Part shown: piece by piece, positions 53,903 through 63,818 of the stretch
Layout: each line of letters opens with the position of its first letter
Position numbering within the stretch: the first letter of the stretch is position 1
DNA from: Dethiobacter sp.
Lineage (GTDB): Bacteria; Bacillota; Dethiobacteria; Dethiobacterales; Dethiobacteraceae
NCBI GenBank assembly: GCA_020725465.1
Contig: DYEY01000054.1
Location: forward strand, 1-64,000
Length of the DNA stretch: 64,000 nucleotides
Direction: 5' to 3'
The notes under the pieces: generated by a model
Databases searched by the model: none
What the model saw: only the letters and a program-made list of their open reading frames with translations
Told to the model about the DNA's origin: nothing
Made by a program: the position numbers and the translations under genes

Positions 53903-54928
53903 TCATATGATAAGCATGGCGTCGCCAAAGCTGAAGAAACGGTATCTTTCCTGCACCGCTTCCCGGTAGGCGTTTAAGATGTTTTCTCTGCCGGCCAGGG
54001 CGCTGACCAGCATCAAAAGGGTGGACTTGGGCAGGTGGAAATTGGTCAGCAGCGCGTCTACCCCGCGGAAACGGTGGCCGGGGTAAATAAAGATATCGGT
54101 CCAGCCGGAGCCGGGACTGATTCTGCCGTCACCGTCAGCCACTGTCTCCAGAACACGGCAGGACGTGGTGCCCACCGCCACTATCCGTCCCCCTGACTCT
54201 TTGCAGCGGTTGAGCGTATCCGCCGCCGCCGGCGGAACCCGGTAAAATTCGCTGTGCATTTTGTGTTTTCTTATATCGGTTACTTTTACCGGCCGGAAGG
54301 TGCCAAGGCCGACGTGCAGTGTGAGGTAGACCAGGGCCACCCCGCTGGCGGCAATTTTTTGCAGCAGTTCCGGAGTGAAATGAAGCCCGGCGGTGGGAGC
54401 GGCGGCTGAGCCTTCTTCCCGGGCGTAAACAGTCTGGTAGCGCTGCCTGTCGGCCAGCTTTTTGCGGATATAGGGCGGCAGTGGCGCCTCCCCCAGTTCG
54501 TCCAGCACTTCTTCAAAGACGCCGTCATATTCAAATTCAAGACAGCGCAACCCTTCCGGCAGCTCCGCGGTAACACGGCATTTCAGCCTGCCGCCGCCAA
54601 AGATTACTTCCGCCCCGCACTTCAGGCGGCGTCCCGGCCGGACCAGTGCCTCGTAGCTGTCTTTGCCCCGGCGCCGGAGCAGCAGCACCTCCACCGCGCC
54701 GCCGCTTTTGGCCCGCACACCGGTCAGGCGTGCAGGAATAACCCTTGTGTCGTTTAACACAAGGGCATCACGCGGGGTAAGATAGTTTAAAATATCGGCA
54801 AAACGCCTGTGCTCGACCTGCCCGCTCCGGCGCTCCAGCACCAGGAGCCGGGAGGCGTCGCGGTCCCGGAGGGGTTCCTGGGCAATCAGCTCCTCCGGCA
54901 GGTAATAATCAAAGGAGTCGGTGCGCAT
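53903..54928 (-). CDS. queA: S-adenosylmethionine:tRNA ribosyltransferase-isomerase
   Basis: QueA transfers and rearranges the ribose of AdoMet to make epoxyqueuosine. The 341-residue protein has the family motifs [41 protein letters not shown] and [13 protein letters not shown]. It lies between the SpoIID-like gene and tgt on the same strand. Confidence 0.96.
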   Translation of the reverse strand: MRTDSFDYYLPEELIAQEPLRDRDASRLLVLERRSGQVEHRRFADILNYLTPRDALVLNDTRVIPARLTGVRAKSGGAVEVLLLRRRGKDSYEALVRPGRRLKCGAEVIFGGGRLKCRVTAELPEGLRCLEFEYDGVFEEVLDELGEAPLPPYIRKKLADRQRYQTVYAREEGSAAAPTAGLHFTPELLQKIAASGVALVYLTLHVGLGTFRPVKVTDIRKHKMHSEFYRVPPAAADTLNRCKESGGRIVAVGTTSCRVLETVADGDGRISPGSGWTDIFIYPGHRFRGVDALLTNFHLPKSTLLMLVSALAGRENILNAYREAVQERYRFFSFGDAMLII

Positions 54929-54937
54929 ATCTCACTC

Positions 54938-56524
54938 TCACTGTGTACCTATTGTAATGCCCTGGAAATAGTATTGTAAGATCTGGCTGTACGTATACCC
55001 GTGGCGGGCCATTTCAAAGGCGCCCCACTGGGACATGCCAACACCATGCCCCCATCCCCGTCCGTCAAAGGAAAACCCGACCGGCAACACCGATACCTGG
55101 CGCTGGCGGCCGATTCCGGCCATCCAGACACCGGAGGCGGCAGAGGTAACAGTCCCGCCAGGACCGGTCACAGATAACCTTTCACTTACGCTTATCTCCC
55201 TCACCCGGCCGTCTGCGCCGATGGCATGGACGCGCCTGTGTATGGGGATTATTTCATAAAGGCTGCTGAACAGGTTAAAGGTAAAGCGGGTAGCACTGCG
55301 GGTCAGAACTCTTTCGCCGTCTGTCCCCCTTACCAGAATTTCCAGGTGACGCCCGCCCGCAGAGCGGGACAGGGAACGGATTTCAAGCAAAGTGCCCACC
55401 CCCAGCTCTTTGGCAGCCAGGAGCAGTTCCAGTTCTTCTCTGGTAAAGGAGAGGAGCCAGCGGGCCGGAAATTCTCCGGAACTGTCGCTGCGGGATACCA
55501 GGTGACCAACCAGTGGCTCACTGACGGAAAAAGGGTCGAAGACTGCTCTGGCAAAAGGAAGGGCTGATGACCAGACATCTTCACTGTTCTCTGTATGGCC
55601 GCCGCTGTTGGAGTGATAAAACAGCTGGACGACCTGGCCGCCAAACTTAGCCACTTGCCCCGTCGTCTCCTCCACCGCCCGCCTGGAATTCACGTGGCTG
55701 GCGCTGAAACCGGCATATTTCTGGCAGCATAAAGCAGAATCACACAGTTCAAACCCCTGGGCCAGGTGCTTGCTCCGGTTTGCCACTGCAAAAGAACGGG
55801 CTGCCACCGCCTGTGCTTTAAGCGCTTCCAGCGGCCAGGAGTCACTCATTTCATATGGAACCACTCCGGCAACGTATTGCTCTGTGTTCAGAACATTAAC
55901 CACAGATACCTTGCCTGCGGTTCCCCTGATTTCAAATGATCCCTCGTACTGACGTGCCTGATGGCCTGACGCTGACAGGTTGGTGGGAACCCGGGTAACT
56001 GGCGTAAGCAGTATTCGTGCCCTGTCGGCGGCAACCAGTCCGGGGCTGTTGCCTGTAACATCACACAGGCGGAGGGAATCAGCGCCGGCGTTGACGGCAA
56101 ACGCGCCATGGTATTGAACTCTGACAGCGGCTTCCACCCCTTCTACCCAGACCTTGAAAGGATGCTTTGAACCGTCCTGCCGGTAAGCAACGTAAGCTTT
56201 AAAGTTCCAATTGTTCCTGGCTTCCCTCGCCAACTGCCAGGCGCTCTCAAAATTTTGACCCGCTCCTACCTGTACATACTTCCCCGGGCCTGTATCAACG
56301 GTGACATGGGAGAAGATGGCAGGGATGTCCAAGCGCTCTGTAAGTAGGAATGAGGCGCCAAGACCGCTGTTGTTGTTAAAAGTGACCCATTCTGCAATGT
56401 TGGCGTTGTCGGCAATATTGTAATACAGGCCGATGCGTACAGTCTGCGCAAAACCGTTTGCAGAGGCTGGTGCCGCCATCAGCATCATTGTAAGCAAAAA
56501 CACAGGCAATAATCTGTTTTTCAT
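54938..56524 (-). CDS. SpoIID/LytB-domain cell-wall protein
   Basis: A 528-residue exported protein. A signal peptide (residues 1-23) is followed by about 190 residues that may form repeat/SPOR-like binding modules, then the SpoIID/LytB domain (YVAGVVPYEMSDSWPLEALKAQAVAARSFA, YHSNSGGHTENSEDVW) and the ending GRGWGHGVGMSQWGA. SpoIID proteins are lytic transglycosylases of denuded glycan. The long form among ruv and que genes is common in Clostridia. AGAGGTG precedes ATG 56524. Confidence 0.92.
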   Translation of the reverse strand: MKNRLLPVFLLTMMLMAAPASANGFAQTVRIGLYYNIADNANIAEWVTFNNNSGLGASFLLTERLDIPAIFSHVTVDTGPGKYVQVGAGQNFESAWQLAREARNNWNFKAYVAYRQDGSKHPFKVWVEGVEAAVRVQYHGAFAVNAGADSLRLCDVTGNSPGLVAADRARILLTPVTRVPTNLSASGHQARQYEGSFEIRGTAGKVSVVNVLNTEQYVAGVVPYEMSDSWPLEALKAQAVAARSFAVANRSKHLAQGFELCDSALCCQKYAGFSASHVNSRRAVEETTGQVAKFGGQVVQLFYHSNSGGHTENSEDVWSSALPFARAVFDPFSVSEPLVGHLVSRSDSSGEFPARWLLSFTREELELLLAAKELGVGTLLEIRSLSRSAGGRHLEILVRGTDGERVLTRSATRFTFNLFSSLYEIIPIHRRVHAIGADGRVREISVSERLSVTGPGGTVTSAASGVWMAGIGRQRQVSVLPVGFSFDGRGWGHGVGMSQWGAFEMARHGYTYSQILQYYFQGITIGTQ

Positions 56525-56615
56525 GCCAACACCTCTTTTCTCTGCAAGACATTTCGACACCCGCAAAAAGATCTCCTGCCGCCCGGGGGGTGAAAAATAC
56601 CTGTATTAAAGGGCA

Positions 56616-56637
56616 AAGCGGCTGTATGCAGCCGCTT
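56616..56637 (-). terminator. Weak hairpin before the SpoIID-like gene
   Basis: AAGCGGCT and AGCCGCTT pair around six bases between the DUF2905 and SpoIID-like genes. The T tract after it is poor, so readthrough is likely. Confidence 0.45.
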
Positions 56638-56668
56638 AATGCTTACGGTGATAACAAAATCCGGGAAA

Positions 56669-56884
56669 TTATATCCGGCGCAGCAGGTAGAACAGCAGGC
56701 TAACCACAATGCTAAGTACAATCCCGGTCATAAGCGGGAAATAAAAAACAAAATTTTCTTTCCTGATCAGGATATCACCGGGGAGACGCCCGATTCCCAG
56801 GCGTCCTCCCGCCATGAGCAAAAGCCCGATCACCAGCAGCAAACCGCCGGCTGTGGCCAGTATCCGTCCCATCTGTTCAGGCAT
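56669..56884 (-). CDS. DUF2905 membrane protein
   Basis: A 71-residue protein of two membrane helices around the conserved GRLPGDILIRKENFVFYFPL motif of DUF2905. The function is unknown. It overlaps queH by eight bases and often accompanies ruv and que genes in Firmicutes. Confidence 0.9.
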   Translation of the reverse strand: MPEQMGRILATAGGLLLVIGLLLMAGGRLGIGRLPGDILIRKENFVFYFPLMTGIVLSIVVSLLFYLLRRI

Positions 56885-57428
56885 CGCTTACCCTCCCTGA
56901 TTTTCCGTGGTAACTTTCCCATTCACTGAAAAGGCAACCGCAGTATCGCTGCCGGTAGAGGCCGAGCTGGCGTGATTCTGCCACGCTCTCTCCAAAGCCC
57001 TGGCGCAGGTCGCGGTAGATAAACTCCGCTCCGTGCCGGCGTCCTGCCTCTTCTCCCGCGCTCCGCAGCAGATCATGATCCTGATAAGGGCTGACGGCCA
57101 ACGTGGTGGAAAAATAAGGTACTTCCAGCCTGGCCGCTTCCCTGGCGGTTTCTGCCAGCCTCAGGCGGTAGCAGGCAGCGCAGCGGCCGCCGGGTGTTAA
57201 CATGACTTCGCGCAGATAGCTTTCCGGGTCATACCTGTCGCGGACAACAAGAGGTATTGCCGCCAGGTTGCAATAGCCAGTGAGCGTATCCAGGCGACGG
57301 CGGTATTCCCCGTAAGGGTGAATGTTGGGATTGAAGAAAAAGCCGCGTACCTGGTACCCAAGCTCACCAAAATGCCGGGCGCTGTAGGTGGCACAGGGCG
57401 CGCAGCAGATGTGCAATAATATTTCCAT
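56877..57428 (-). CDS. queH: Epoxyqueuosine reductase QueH
   Basis: QueH reduces epoxyqueuosine to queuosine, replacing the cobalamin enzyme QueG. The 183-residue protein has the CC motif near the N-terminus (LLHICCAPC), a second Cys pair in GGRCAACYRLR and RYCGCLFSEWE, which bind an iron-sulfur cluster and a metal. It follows ruvB by eight bases and is followed by queA and tgt. Confidence 0.93.
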   Translation of the reverse strand: MEILLHICCAPCATYSARHFGELGYQVRGFFFNPNIHPYGEYRRRLDTLTGYCNLAAIPLVVRDRYDPESYLREVMLTPGGRCAACYRLRLAETAREAARLEVPYFSTTLAVSPYQDHDLLRSAGEEAGRRHGAEFIYRDLRQGFGESVAESRQLGLYRQRYCGCLFSEWESYHGKSGRVSDA

Positions 57429-57436
57429 GTTATCAC

Positions 57437-58453
57437 CTACCAGATAGTGTCCTGCCTGTCCTTGCCCTGTATGCCAAGATGACGGCAGGCGGCAGCTGTC
57501 ACCACCCGGCCTCTGGGAGTTCTTTGCAGGAAACCCAGCTGCATCAGGTACGGCTCGTAGATATCTTCTATTGTCTCCGCCTCCTCGGCTATAGATGCGG
57601 CCAGTGTGTCAAGTCCCACCGGACCCCCGCCATATTTCTCCACCATGGTCAAAAGCAGGCGGCGGTCGATTTCATCCAAGCCCAGCCTGTCCACCTCCAG
57701 CATCCCCAGTGCCAGTTCCGCCACCTCGCCGCTGATAACCCCGCCGGCACAGACCTCTGCAAAATCACGCACCCGCCTGAGCAGACGGTTGGCCACCCTT
57801 GGCGTACCGCGGGCCGAGCGGGCGATTGCCGCCGCTCCCTCCGCGGTGATATTCACCTTCAGTATGCCGGCGGAACGCACCACAATCTGTTTTAATTCTT
57901 CCGGACCGTAGAAGTCCAGCCTTTCCACCACGCCGAAGCGGTCACGCAGCGGCGATGACAGCGCCCCCGCCCTGGTGGTAGCTCCCACCAGGGTAAATGG
58001 AGTCAAATCCAGTCGAAGGGAGCGGGCACTGGGTCCCTTGCCGATGATAATGTCAAGAGCAAAATCCTCCAGGGCCGGATAGAGAATTTCTTCCACTGTC
58101 CGTTGCAGCCGGTGAATTTCATCAATGAACAGGACATCAAAGGGGCTCAGATTGGTAAGGATGGCGGCCAGGTCCCCCGGGCGCTCAATGGCGGGCCCTG
58201 AGGTGGTACGAAGGTTAACGCCCAGTTCTGAGGCAATAATGGAAGCCAGCGTGGTTTTGCCGAGGCCGGGGGGACCGTAAAGCAGCACATGGTCCAGCGC
58301 GTCACCTCTTCCCCTGGCGGCGCTGATAAAGATACGCAATTTATCCTTTATCTTGTCCTGTCCGATGTACTCACTGAGGGTACGCGGCCTGAGGCTTACC
58401 TCCTGCCAGTCATCCTCGCTCTTCCTGCCTGCCGCTATAATTCTGTCTTCCAC
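57437..58453 (-). CDS. ruvB: Holliday junction helicase RuvB
   Basis: RuvB is the motor of branch migration. The 338-residue AAA+ protein has Walker [10 protein letters not shown], Walker [11 protein letters not shown], sensor 1 GATTRAG and the Arg finger in SPLRDRFG, then a winged helix ([12 protein letters not shown]). GTG 58453 has AGGG upstream. It lies in ruvC-ruvA-ruvB order. Confidence 0.97.
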   Translation of the reverse strand: MEDRIIAAGRKSEDDWQEVSLRPRTLSEYIGQDKIKDKLRIFISAARGRGDALDHVLLYGPPGLGKTTLASIIASELGVNLRTTSGPAIERPGDLAAILTNLSPFDVLFIDEIHRLQRTVEEILYPALEDFALDIIIGKGPSARSLRLDLTPFTLVGATTRAGALSSPLRDRFGVVERLDFYGPEELKQIVVRSAGILKVNITAEGAAAIARSARGTPRVANRLLRRVRDFAEVCAGGVISGEVAELALGMLEVDRLGLDEIDRRLLLTMVEKYGGGPVGLDTLAASIAEEAETIEDIYEPYLMQLGFLQRTPRGRVVTAAACRHLGIQGKDRQDTIW

Positions 58454-58463
58454 CAGGCTTCCC

Positions 58464-59054
58464 TCACTTTGCTCCCAGTCTGGCCAGGGCCAGGCGCAAC
58501 AGTTCACTACCCGACAGTTTTTCGCCGGGTTTTTGTACTCCGTGCAACGCCGCTTGCGCTTCGGCAGAGTTATAGCCCAGGGCCAACAGCGCGTCTAAAG
58601 CCTCGCTGTAACCCTCGGCAGGCTTATCCCGGCCCGAGGCGGGCAGCCCCAATCCGGTTATTTTATCTTTAAGTTCCACCAGGAGCCGTTTTGCCGTCTT
58701 GGCGCCGATGCCCGGCACCCGTGTAAGTTTTTTTTCATCCCCGTGCAGCACCGCCAGGTAAAAATCAGTGGCGCCAAGGGCGGAAAGAACCGACAAGGCA
58801 CCCCGCGGGCCTATGCCGGACACGGAAAGCAAAAGCAGGAAGCATTCTCTGTCAGCCGGGTCGGCAAAACCGTATAGCGATATCTCGTCTTCCCTGACGG
58901 CCAGGTAAGTATAAAGCAGTATTTCGGTGCCCTGCCCGCCTGTTTTGCTTAAAGTGGACGCCGGAACCGACAGGCGGTAGCCGATTCCATTGTTTTCCAG
59001 AACCACGGCGTCTTTTTCGGTCCGGGCAACAGTGCCCTTTATAAAATCATACAC
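58464..59054 (-). CDS. ruvA: Holliday junction-binding protein RuvA
   Basis: RuvA binds four-way junctions. The 196-residue protein has an OB fold, two helix-hairpin-helix motifs ([13 protein letters not shown] and [13 protein letters not shown]) and a C-terminal domain III that contacts RuvB. GTG 59054 follows AAGGAG by six bases and lies inside the end of ruvC. Confidence 0.97.
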   Translation of the reverse strand: MYDFIKGTVARTEKDAVVLENNGIGYRLSVPASTLSKTGGQGTEILLYTYLAVREDEISLYGFADPADRECFLLLLSVSGIGPRGALSVLSALGATDFYLAVLHGDEKKLTRVPGIGAKTAKRLLVELKDKITGLGLPASGRDKPAEGYSEALDALLALGYNSAEAQAALHGVQKPGEKLSGSELLRLALARLGAK

Positions 59055-59550
59055 GGTGACTCCTTTCCAGGGCGGTTCTCCGCCCGCTGCCGTTAATGTG
59101 ACAGAGCGCCACCGCCAGAGCATCGGCGGTGTCGTCGGGGGAAGGCGCCCGGCTTAAGCCCAGCAGCAGGCAAACCATCCGCTGTACCTGTTCCTTGTCG
59201 GCCCGCCCGTAGCCGGCCACTGCCTGCTTCACCTGCAGGGGCGTGTATTCGAAAACATTTATTCCGGCATGGCAGCCGGCCAGTACCGCCACACCCCTGG
59301 CTTCACCGACTTGCAGGGCGCTGGCGGTGTTCCTGTTAAAAAATATTTTTTCCACCGCCATTGCCTGGAAGTTATACCGCCGTGCCAGCAAAAGCAATCG
59401 ACTGTAAATGGTATCAAGCCGCGCCGGGGTGTCCTGGGCCGCTGTGGTTGTTATACAGCCGCACTCCACCAGCCTTTCCCGTCCCCCGCTGCTTTCCACC
59501 ACGCCAAAGCCTGTCATGGCCAGACCCGGGTCCACGCCCAAAACCAGCAT
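59047..59550 (-). CDS. ruvC: Holliday junction resolvase RuvC
   Basis: RuvC cuts Holliday junctions. The 167-residue protein has the first catalytic Asp in LGVDPGLAMTG, a Glu in AVEKIFFNRN, and paired acids in SPDDTADALAVALCH. ATG 59550 follows GGGAGGGG. It heads ruvCAB-queH and the genes after it. A LexA-like box lies 26-39 bases upstream. Confidence 0.96.
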   Translation of the reverse strand: MLVLGVDPGLAMTGFGVVESSGGRERLVECGCITTTAAQDTPARLDTIYSRLLLLARRYNFQAMAVEKIFFNRNTASALQVGEARGVAVLAGCHAGINVFEYTPLQVKQAVAGYGRADKEQVQRMVCLLLGLSRAPSPDDTADALAVALCHINGSGRRTALERSHRV

Positions 59551-59575
59551 CTTTTCCCCTCCCCACCAGGCGACA

Positions 59576-59589
59576 CAAACATATATTCG
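59576..59589. promoter_or_regulatory. Weak LexA-like box before ruvC
   Basis: On the minus strand CGAATATATGTTTG. Compared with the recA/lexA box CGAACAAATGTTTG the only consensus-breaking change is one C to T. The position just ahead of ruvC fits SOS control of ruvCAB. Confidence 0.5.
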
Positions 59590-59636
59590 GCAAACAACCC
59601 GCAAAATCCTGCTACTTTCATGAATGCCCTCACAGG

Positions 59637-59673
59637 AATTGTCAGGGGAATTGTCAGGGGAAATTGTCAGGGG
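59637..59673 (+). repeat. Three tandem 12-bp repeats
   Basis: The unit AATTGTCAGGGG occurs three times exactly (59637-59648, 59649-59660, 59662-59673), the third after one extra A. It lies between ruvC and the DUF3786 gene, about 100 bases before the latter's start. It may be a slippage product or tandem binding sites. Confidence 0.8.
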
Positions 59674-59770
59674 GACGGGGGAGGTGACACATATACCTTA
59701 TCACAATTATTTCCGCACCGGAAGGGAAAACAGGTACAAGTGCAGAATCCGTGAGAAGGAGGCTGATAAT

Positions 59771-60421
59771 TTGTCAAAACCGTATTTACCGCTGAAGCCT
59801 TTTTCCGACCCGCGCAATTACGGTATGGCGCTCTCTGTGTCAAGAAACACTCTCGCCGCCGGCGACCCATTGCTGATGGCTGCCCGCAGCGGCTGCTCCT
59901 TTGACGGGGCGGCATCTGTGTTTGCCGTAACCTGCCTTGACCACCTGTTTAATGTTTCCTATCCCGCAGGACAGGTCAGGTATGCCGGTACTGAGCTGGA
60001 ACCATGGTTTTCGCTTCAGATCATCATGCTCAATTACCTGGCCCGCGCTGACGGCACTCCTCTGACTTATAATTTTATCCCTTACCGTGAGCTGGACGGC
60101 GGGCGGGTCTACTATGACGCTTTTCACCGCACCGCCATCAGGCCGCTGATTGCCGCTTTCGGGCCTGAACCGGAACTGCTTCCCCGGGCCGCCGCACCGT
60201 TTGGAGGCATTCCTTACAGCCGCGGCTCCGGCACCGGTGTACTGCTCTTCTTCCTGCCCAGGGTACCGTTGCTCTTTCAGGTCTGGCCGGGCGACGAGGA
60301 GTTCCCCCCGGGCGGCAGCATCCTGTTTGATGCTTCCGCCAACCATTATCTGCACACCGAGGACTTGGCCGCTATGGATTTAGTCACCCGTCTCCTGATC
60401 AAAAATTTACAATCGATTTAG
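59771..60421 (+). CDS. DUF3786 protein
   Basis: A 216-residue protein of the DUF3786 family, found in anaerobes, sometimes next to corrinoid or acetyl-CoA pathway genes. It has no membrane segment. Motifs include AARSGCSFDG near the start, FGGIPYSRGSGTGVL and FDASANHYLHTEDLA near the end. TTG 59771 is chosen because GAAGGAGG lies eight bases before it. The function is unknown and no partner is adjacent. Confidence 0.75.
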   Translation: MSKPYLPLKPFSDPRNYGMALSVSRNTLAAGDPLLMAARSGCSFDGAASVFAVTCLDHLFNVSYPAGQVRYAGTELEPWFSLQIIMLNYLARADGTPLTYNFIPYRELDGGRVYYDAFHRTAIRPLIAAFGPEPELLPRAAAPFGGIPYSRGSGTGVLLFFLPRVPLLFQVWPGDEEFPPGGSILFDASANHYLHTEDLAAMDLVTRLLIKNLQSI

Positions 60422-60739
60422 AAGGCGGTGAACAACCCTTTTAAGGCATAATAGTATTATATATTAATATCAGTTATAGTGATGCTTTTTTTTTATGCCA
60501 TTGAAGCAATAAACGCAACTATTTTAAGGGGTTTACAGGCATGGTGATTTTTATGTATTTATTCCTGGTATCTTTTGGAAAAGGGTTTTAAGATACAATT
60601 ACGAATTATTATTTATAATGTTGTATGTGCTATTTTTTTAAACTGGTTGCCATGAAGAAGGGGGGCGTTTTAAAAATTTTTTTGGAATCAGCATTGTACA
60701 GGTATTAGTCTTTTAGCCTATGATGGGAGTGTGGTAAAA
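60422..60739 (+). other. AT-rich intergenic region before rnfC-like
   Basis: About 320 bases, much richer in A and T than the coding DNA. A TATAAT (60614-60619) is a possible -10 but no good -35 accompanies it. Near 60444-60495 a long-range GGCATAA/TTATGCC pair encloses an AT-rich stretch. No gene, known riboswitch or clear FNR/Crp site was recognised. Confidence 0.5.
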
Positions 60740-62047
60740 GTGACTTCAAAAACATTTAGCCAGGGGGTCTATCTCCCGCACTACAAGAAATTTTCAGAAG
60801 ATAAGTCCATCACCGTAATATCGCTGCCGGAAGAGGTGGTGATTCCTTTGCACCAGCATACGGGAGCGCCCTGCCATGCTGTGGTGAAGGTGGGAGACAC
60901 AGTTAAGACCGGCCAAAAAATCGGCGAGAGCGCAGCTTTTGTCAGCGCTTTTATCCATGCCAGCGCAAACGGAACGGTTAAGGCCATTGAGCCCCGACCC
61001 TACTTTAACGGGCTACTTGTGGAAAGCGTAGTCATTAGCGTTAATCCCGAACAGGAAGAGCCCCGGTGGAATGAAAAGGACGTGACAGAACTTTCACGGG
61101 ATGAAATTAAGGCTGCCATAAAGGAGGCGGGCATAGTAGGTATGGGCGGGGCTGCCTTCCCTACCCATGTAAAACTGAGCCCTCCAAAGCCTATAGATGC
61201 TATTATCATCAACGGCTGTGAATGTGAACCCTTTTTAACCTGTGACCACCGAATGATGGTAGAGATGACTGATTCACTGGTCGAAGGAGCAAAACTTATT
61301 GCCAGGGCGGTTGAAGCACCGCATATTATCTTTGGTGTAGAAGCTAACAAACCGGATGCTATTCAAGCTATTGGCGCAAAGATCGCAGGTGACAGCAACA
61401 TTGAAATAGCTGTCCTGGACGTAAAATATCCACAGGGTTCGGAAAAACAGCTGATTAAAGCTGCAATGAACCTTGAAGTTCCACCTGGAAAACTACCTTT
61501 TGATGTAGGTGTGATTGTGAACAATGTAGCAACCGCCATTGCTGTTTATGAGGCATGCCGATACCAGAAGCCCCTTTATGAAAGGGTATTGACTTTTTCC
61601 GGTGACGGCGCCGCCAAACCAGGCAACGTGAAGGTTCGCATCGGTACCCCTATCAGTCATGTGATTGATCAGTGCGGTGGCCTGCCAAGTCAGGTAGGGA
61701 AAGTAGTGTTGGGTGGTCCCATGACCGGCTGGGCCCAAAGCAGACTGGATGTTCCGGTGGTTAAAGGGACCAGCGGTATATTAATTTTTACATCGTCTAT
61801 GGTTGATGATTACGGACACATGGACTGCGTGCGTTGCGGTAAATGTGTGGAGCACTGCCCCATGTATCTGTATCCCAACTATATCGGCGTGTATGCAGAA
61901 ACGCGCCGCTATCCCATGGCTGTTGAATGGGGAGCCATGGATTGTTTTGAGTGCGGCATTTGTGTGTACGTTTGCCCTTCCAACCGGCCCATTGTCCAGT
62001 TTGTAAGGGATACGAAAAAGCATGTCGCTGCCCGTAGCAGTAAATAA
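60740..62047 (+). CDS. rnfC: RnfC-like electron-transport subunit
   Basis: RnfC takes electrons from NADH by an FMN/NADH-binding SLBB-type module and passes them through two [4Fe-4S] clusters. The 435-residue protein has GIVGMGGAAFPTHVKL (nucleotide-binding region), NGCECEPFL, and the ferredoxin motifs CVRCGKCVEHCP and CFECGICVYVCP. GTG 60740 has GGGAG ten bases upstream; GTG 60731 is too close to it. It is followed by an rnfD-like gene, but rnfG, rnfE, rnfA and rnfB are not present, unlike a full Rnf operon. Confidence 0.88.
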   Translation: MTSKTFSQGVYLPHYKKFSEDKSITVISLPEEVVIPLHQHTGAPCHAVVKVGDTVKTGQKIGESAAFVSAFIHASANGTVKAIEPRPYFNGLLVESVVISVNPEQEEPRWNEKDVTELSRDEIKAAIKEAGIVGMGGAAFPTHVKLSPPKPIDAIIINGCECEPFLTCDHRMMVEMTDSLVEGAKLIARAVEAPHIIFGVEANKPDAIQAIGAKIAGDSNIEIAVLDVKYPQGSEKQLIKAAMNLEVPPGKLPFDVGVIVNNVATAIAVYEACRYQKPLYERVLTFSGDGAAKPGNVKVRIGTPISHVIDQCGGLPSQVGKVVLGGPMTGWAQSRLDVPVVKGTSGILIFTSSMVDDYGHMDCVRCGKCVEHCPMYLYPNYIGVYAETRRYPMAVEWGAMDCFECGICVYVCPSNRPIVQFVRDTKKHVAARSSK

Positions 62048-62080
62048 TTTTACCCCTGATTACTACAAGGAGGGATACCA

Positions 62081-63106
62081 TTGAGTATGAGCAGTGAGTT
62101 AAATTTGAGCGTATCCACCTCTCCGCACCTGCGCAGTAAAGAGAACGTTCCCAATGCGATGAGAGATGTGGCTGTTTCATTATTGCCAGTTAGCGCAGTT
62201 TCAATCTACTGGTTCGGACTGAATGCCCTGTTCTTGATAGTCCTCTGCATGGCTACAGCGTTGCTGACCGAAGTTGTTTTCAGGAAAATGCTAAACCGCC
62301 GCTCTAAACGTTTTGACGGCAGCTCTCTTGTCACCGGCCTGTTAATAGCCCTCTGTTTCACTGTCAATACCTCCTGGTGGACTGCAGTTATCGCCACAGT
62401 TATAGGAGTGGGTATAGCCAAGGAGCTGATGGGTGGTATAGGCTGGAACCTTTTTAATCCGGCCCTTTTTGGCAGAGTATCCGTGGTTATTTTTGCTCCT
62501 CTCCTTTTGAACGAGGTAAACATCGCCTTCAAGCCACTGGGCTTCAGTCTCAGTACCGTGGATGTGGTCACGCAGGCAACTCCGCTGGCGCTGCTAAAAT
62601 ATGGCAGCGGACTCCCTTCTCTGAGCTCACTTTTCCTGTCTTTCCCCGGAGGGGCTTTAGGTGAAACCTCAGCTCTTGCCCTGATTGCCGGCGGCGCATA
62701 CCTGATTTATCGGAAGCATATCCGCTGGCAGACGCCAGTTTCAATTATTGCCACTGTTTTTGTTATAGCCCTGTTGCTTGACAGCGGCCGGTTGGGCATT
62801 GCTGCACCGCTATATCACATCTTTAGTGGTGGGGTACTGTTAGGCGCCATTTTCATGGCTACAGATTGGGTCACATCTCCTATCACAACCAAGGGTAAAA
62901 TCATATTCGGTGTATCTGTGGGCATCCTGATTATGGTTTTCCGTCTCTTCCTTGCCCCCGTTGAAGGGACAGCATTCTCCATCCTGATTATGAACGCTTT
63001 TGTCCCGTACATTGACCGGGCAACAAAGCGTCCCCGTTTTGGTGAAGTTGCAGCCACGGCAAAGATGGCTCCCGGTGTCAGTCAGCCGGTTCAGAGGAGT
63101 GTTTAG
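62081..63106 (+). CDS. rnfD: RnfD-like membrane subunit
   Basis: RnfD is a membrane subunit carrying covalent FMN. The 341-residue protein has about nine membrane helices, a GIGWNLFNPALFGRVS segment, and VVTQATPLALL where the family has the S/T-G-A-T flavinylation motif; the acceptor Thr is kept but Gly is replaced by Gln. DWVTSPIT is conserved near the end. TTG 62081 follows AGGAGGG by six bases. It continues the rnfC unit and leads into the TorD-like gene. Confidence 0.86.
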   Translation: MSMSSELNLSVSTSPHLRSKENVPNAMRDVAVSLLPVSAVSIYWFGLNALFLIVLCMATALLTEVVFRKMLNRRSKRFDGSSLVTGLLIALCFTVNTSWWTAVIATVIGVGIAKELMGGIGWNLFNPALFGRVSVVIFAPLLLNEVNIAFKPLGFSLSTVDVVTQATPLALLKYGSGLPSLSSLFLSFPGGALGETSALALIAGGAYLIYRKHIRWQTPVSIIATVFVIALLLDSGRLGIAAPLYHIFSGGVLLGAIFMATDWVTSPITTKGKIIFGVSVGILIMVFRLFLAPVEGTAFSILIMNAFVPYIDRATKRPRFGEVAATAKMAPGVSQPVQRSV

Positions 63107-63202
63107 GTTATCAAAACAAAAAAAGATAGTTTGAGAAACGCGCAACTCAAAACAAGTTGGAGGGATTTAAATCTCAGAAACTACCGAAGGGAGCGGTCAG
63201 AA

Positions 63203-63817
63203 ATGTTCCGTGCCTGCCAATACGACGTACTCTCCCGGTTGTTCTCTGACCAGAGCGACAGCAAAGATATTGAGGCTTACCTGGGATATCTTGCACCGCC
63301 GTCCAGCGAACATGACAGCGCAGCTGCGGCTTTTTCCCGCCAGCTCAGGCTGTGGCTAAATTCAAAAGAGCCTGATCACCTTTTGCGCACCGAGTACGCC
63401 AGGCTGTTTATAATGCCAGGAGGAATCCGTCCCTACGAATCGGTTTATCGCGGCAAAGTCCCGTTGCTTATGCAAGAACCATGGTTAGAGGCAAAGCAAT
63501 TCTACCGGAGGTGTGGCCTGAAGCTGGAAAATCCGTCACGACATCCGGAAGATCATATTTCATCAGAATTGGCGTTCATGCTCTACCTGATCGAGATGGG
63601 TAACCGGAAAGCAGAAGAAAAAGCCTTTTTCAGACAGCACATTGACTGCTGGGTGCCACAGATGCTGGAAGATATTAAAAAGCACACTCATGCCCATTTT
63701 TTCAAAGATGTAGCAAATTTCGGCCGCGCATTTCTGGAAAGCGAGCGTGAATATTTAAGCGGTGATAACAAAGATACGTTATTCCCGCCAGCACAATTAC
63801 AGGGGAGTGATAAATAA
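63203..63817 (+). CDS. TorD/DmsD-family molybdoenzyme chaperone
   Basis: A 204-residue all-helical protein of the TorD group, which holds apo-molybdoenzymes and their Tat signal until cofactor insertion. The EYARLFIMPGG...PYESVY and HPEDHISSELAFM segments are the family signatures. ATG 63203 follows AAGGGAG by nine bases; the open frame extends 24 codons further without a site. The Tat-signal oxidoreductase directly downstream is the expected client. Confidence 0.85.
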   Translation: MFRACQYDVLSRLFSDQSDSKDIEAYLGYLAPPSSEHDSAAAAFSRQLRLWLNSKEPDHLLRTEYARLFIMPGGIRPYESVYRGKVPLLMQEPWLEAKQFYRRCGLKLENPSRHPEDHISSELAFMLYLIEMGNRKAEEKAFFRQHIDCWVPQMLEDIKKHTHAHFFKDVANFGRAFLESEREYLSGDNKDTLFPPAQLQGSDK

Positions 63818-63818
63818 A

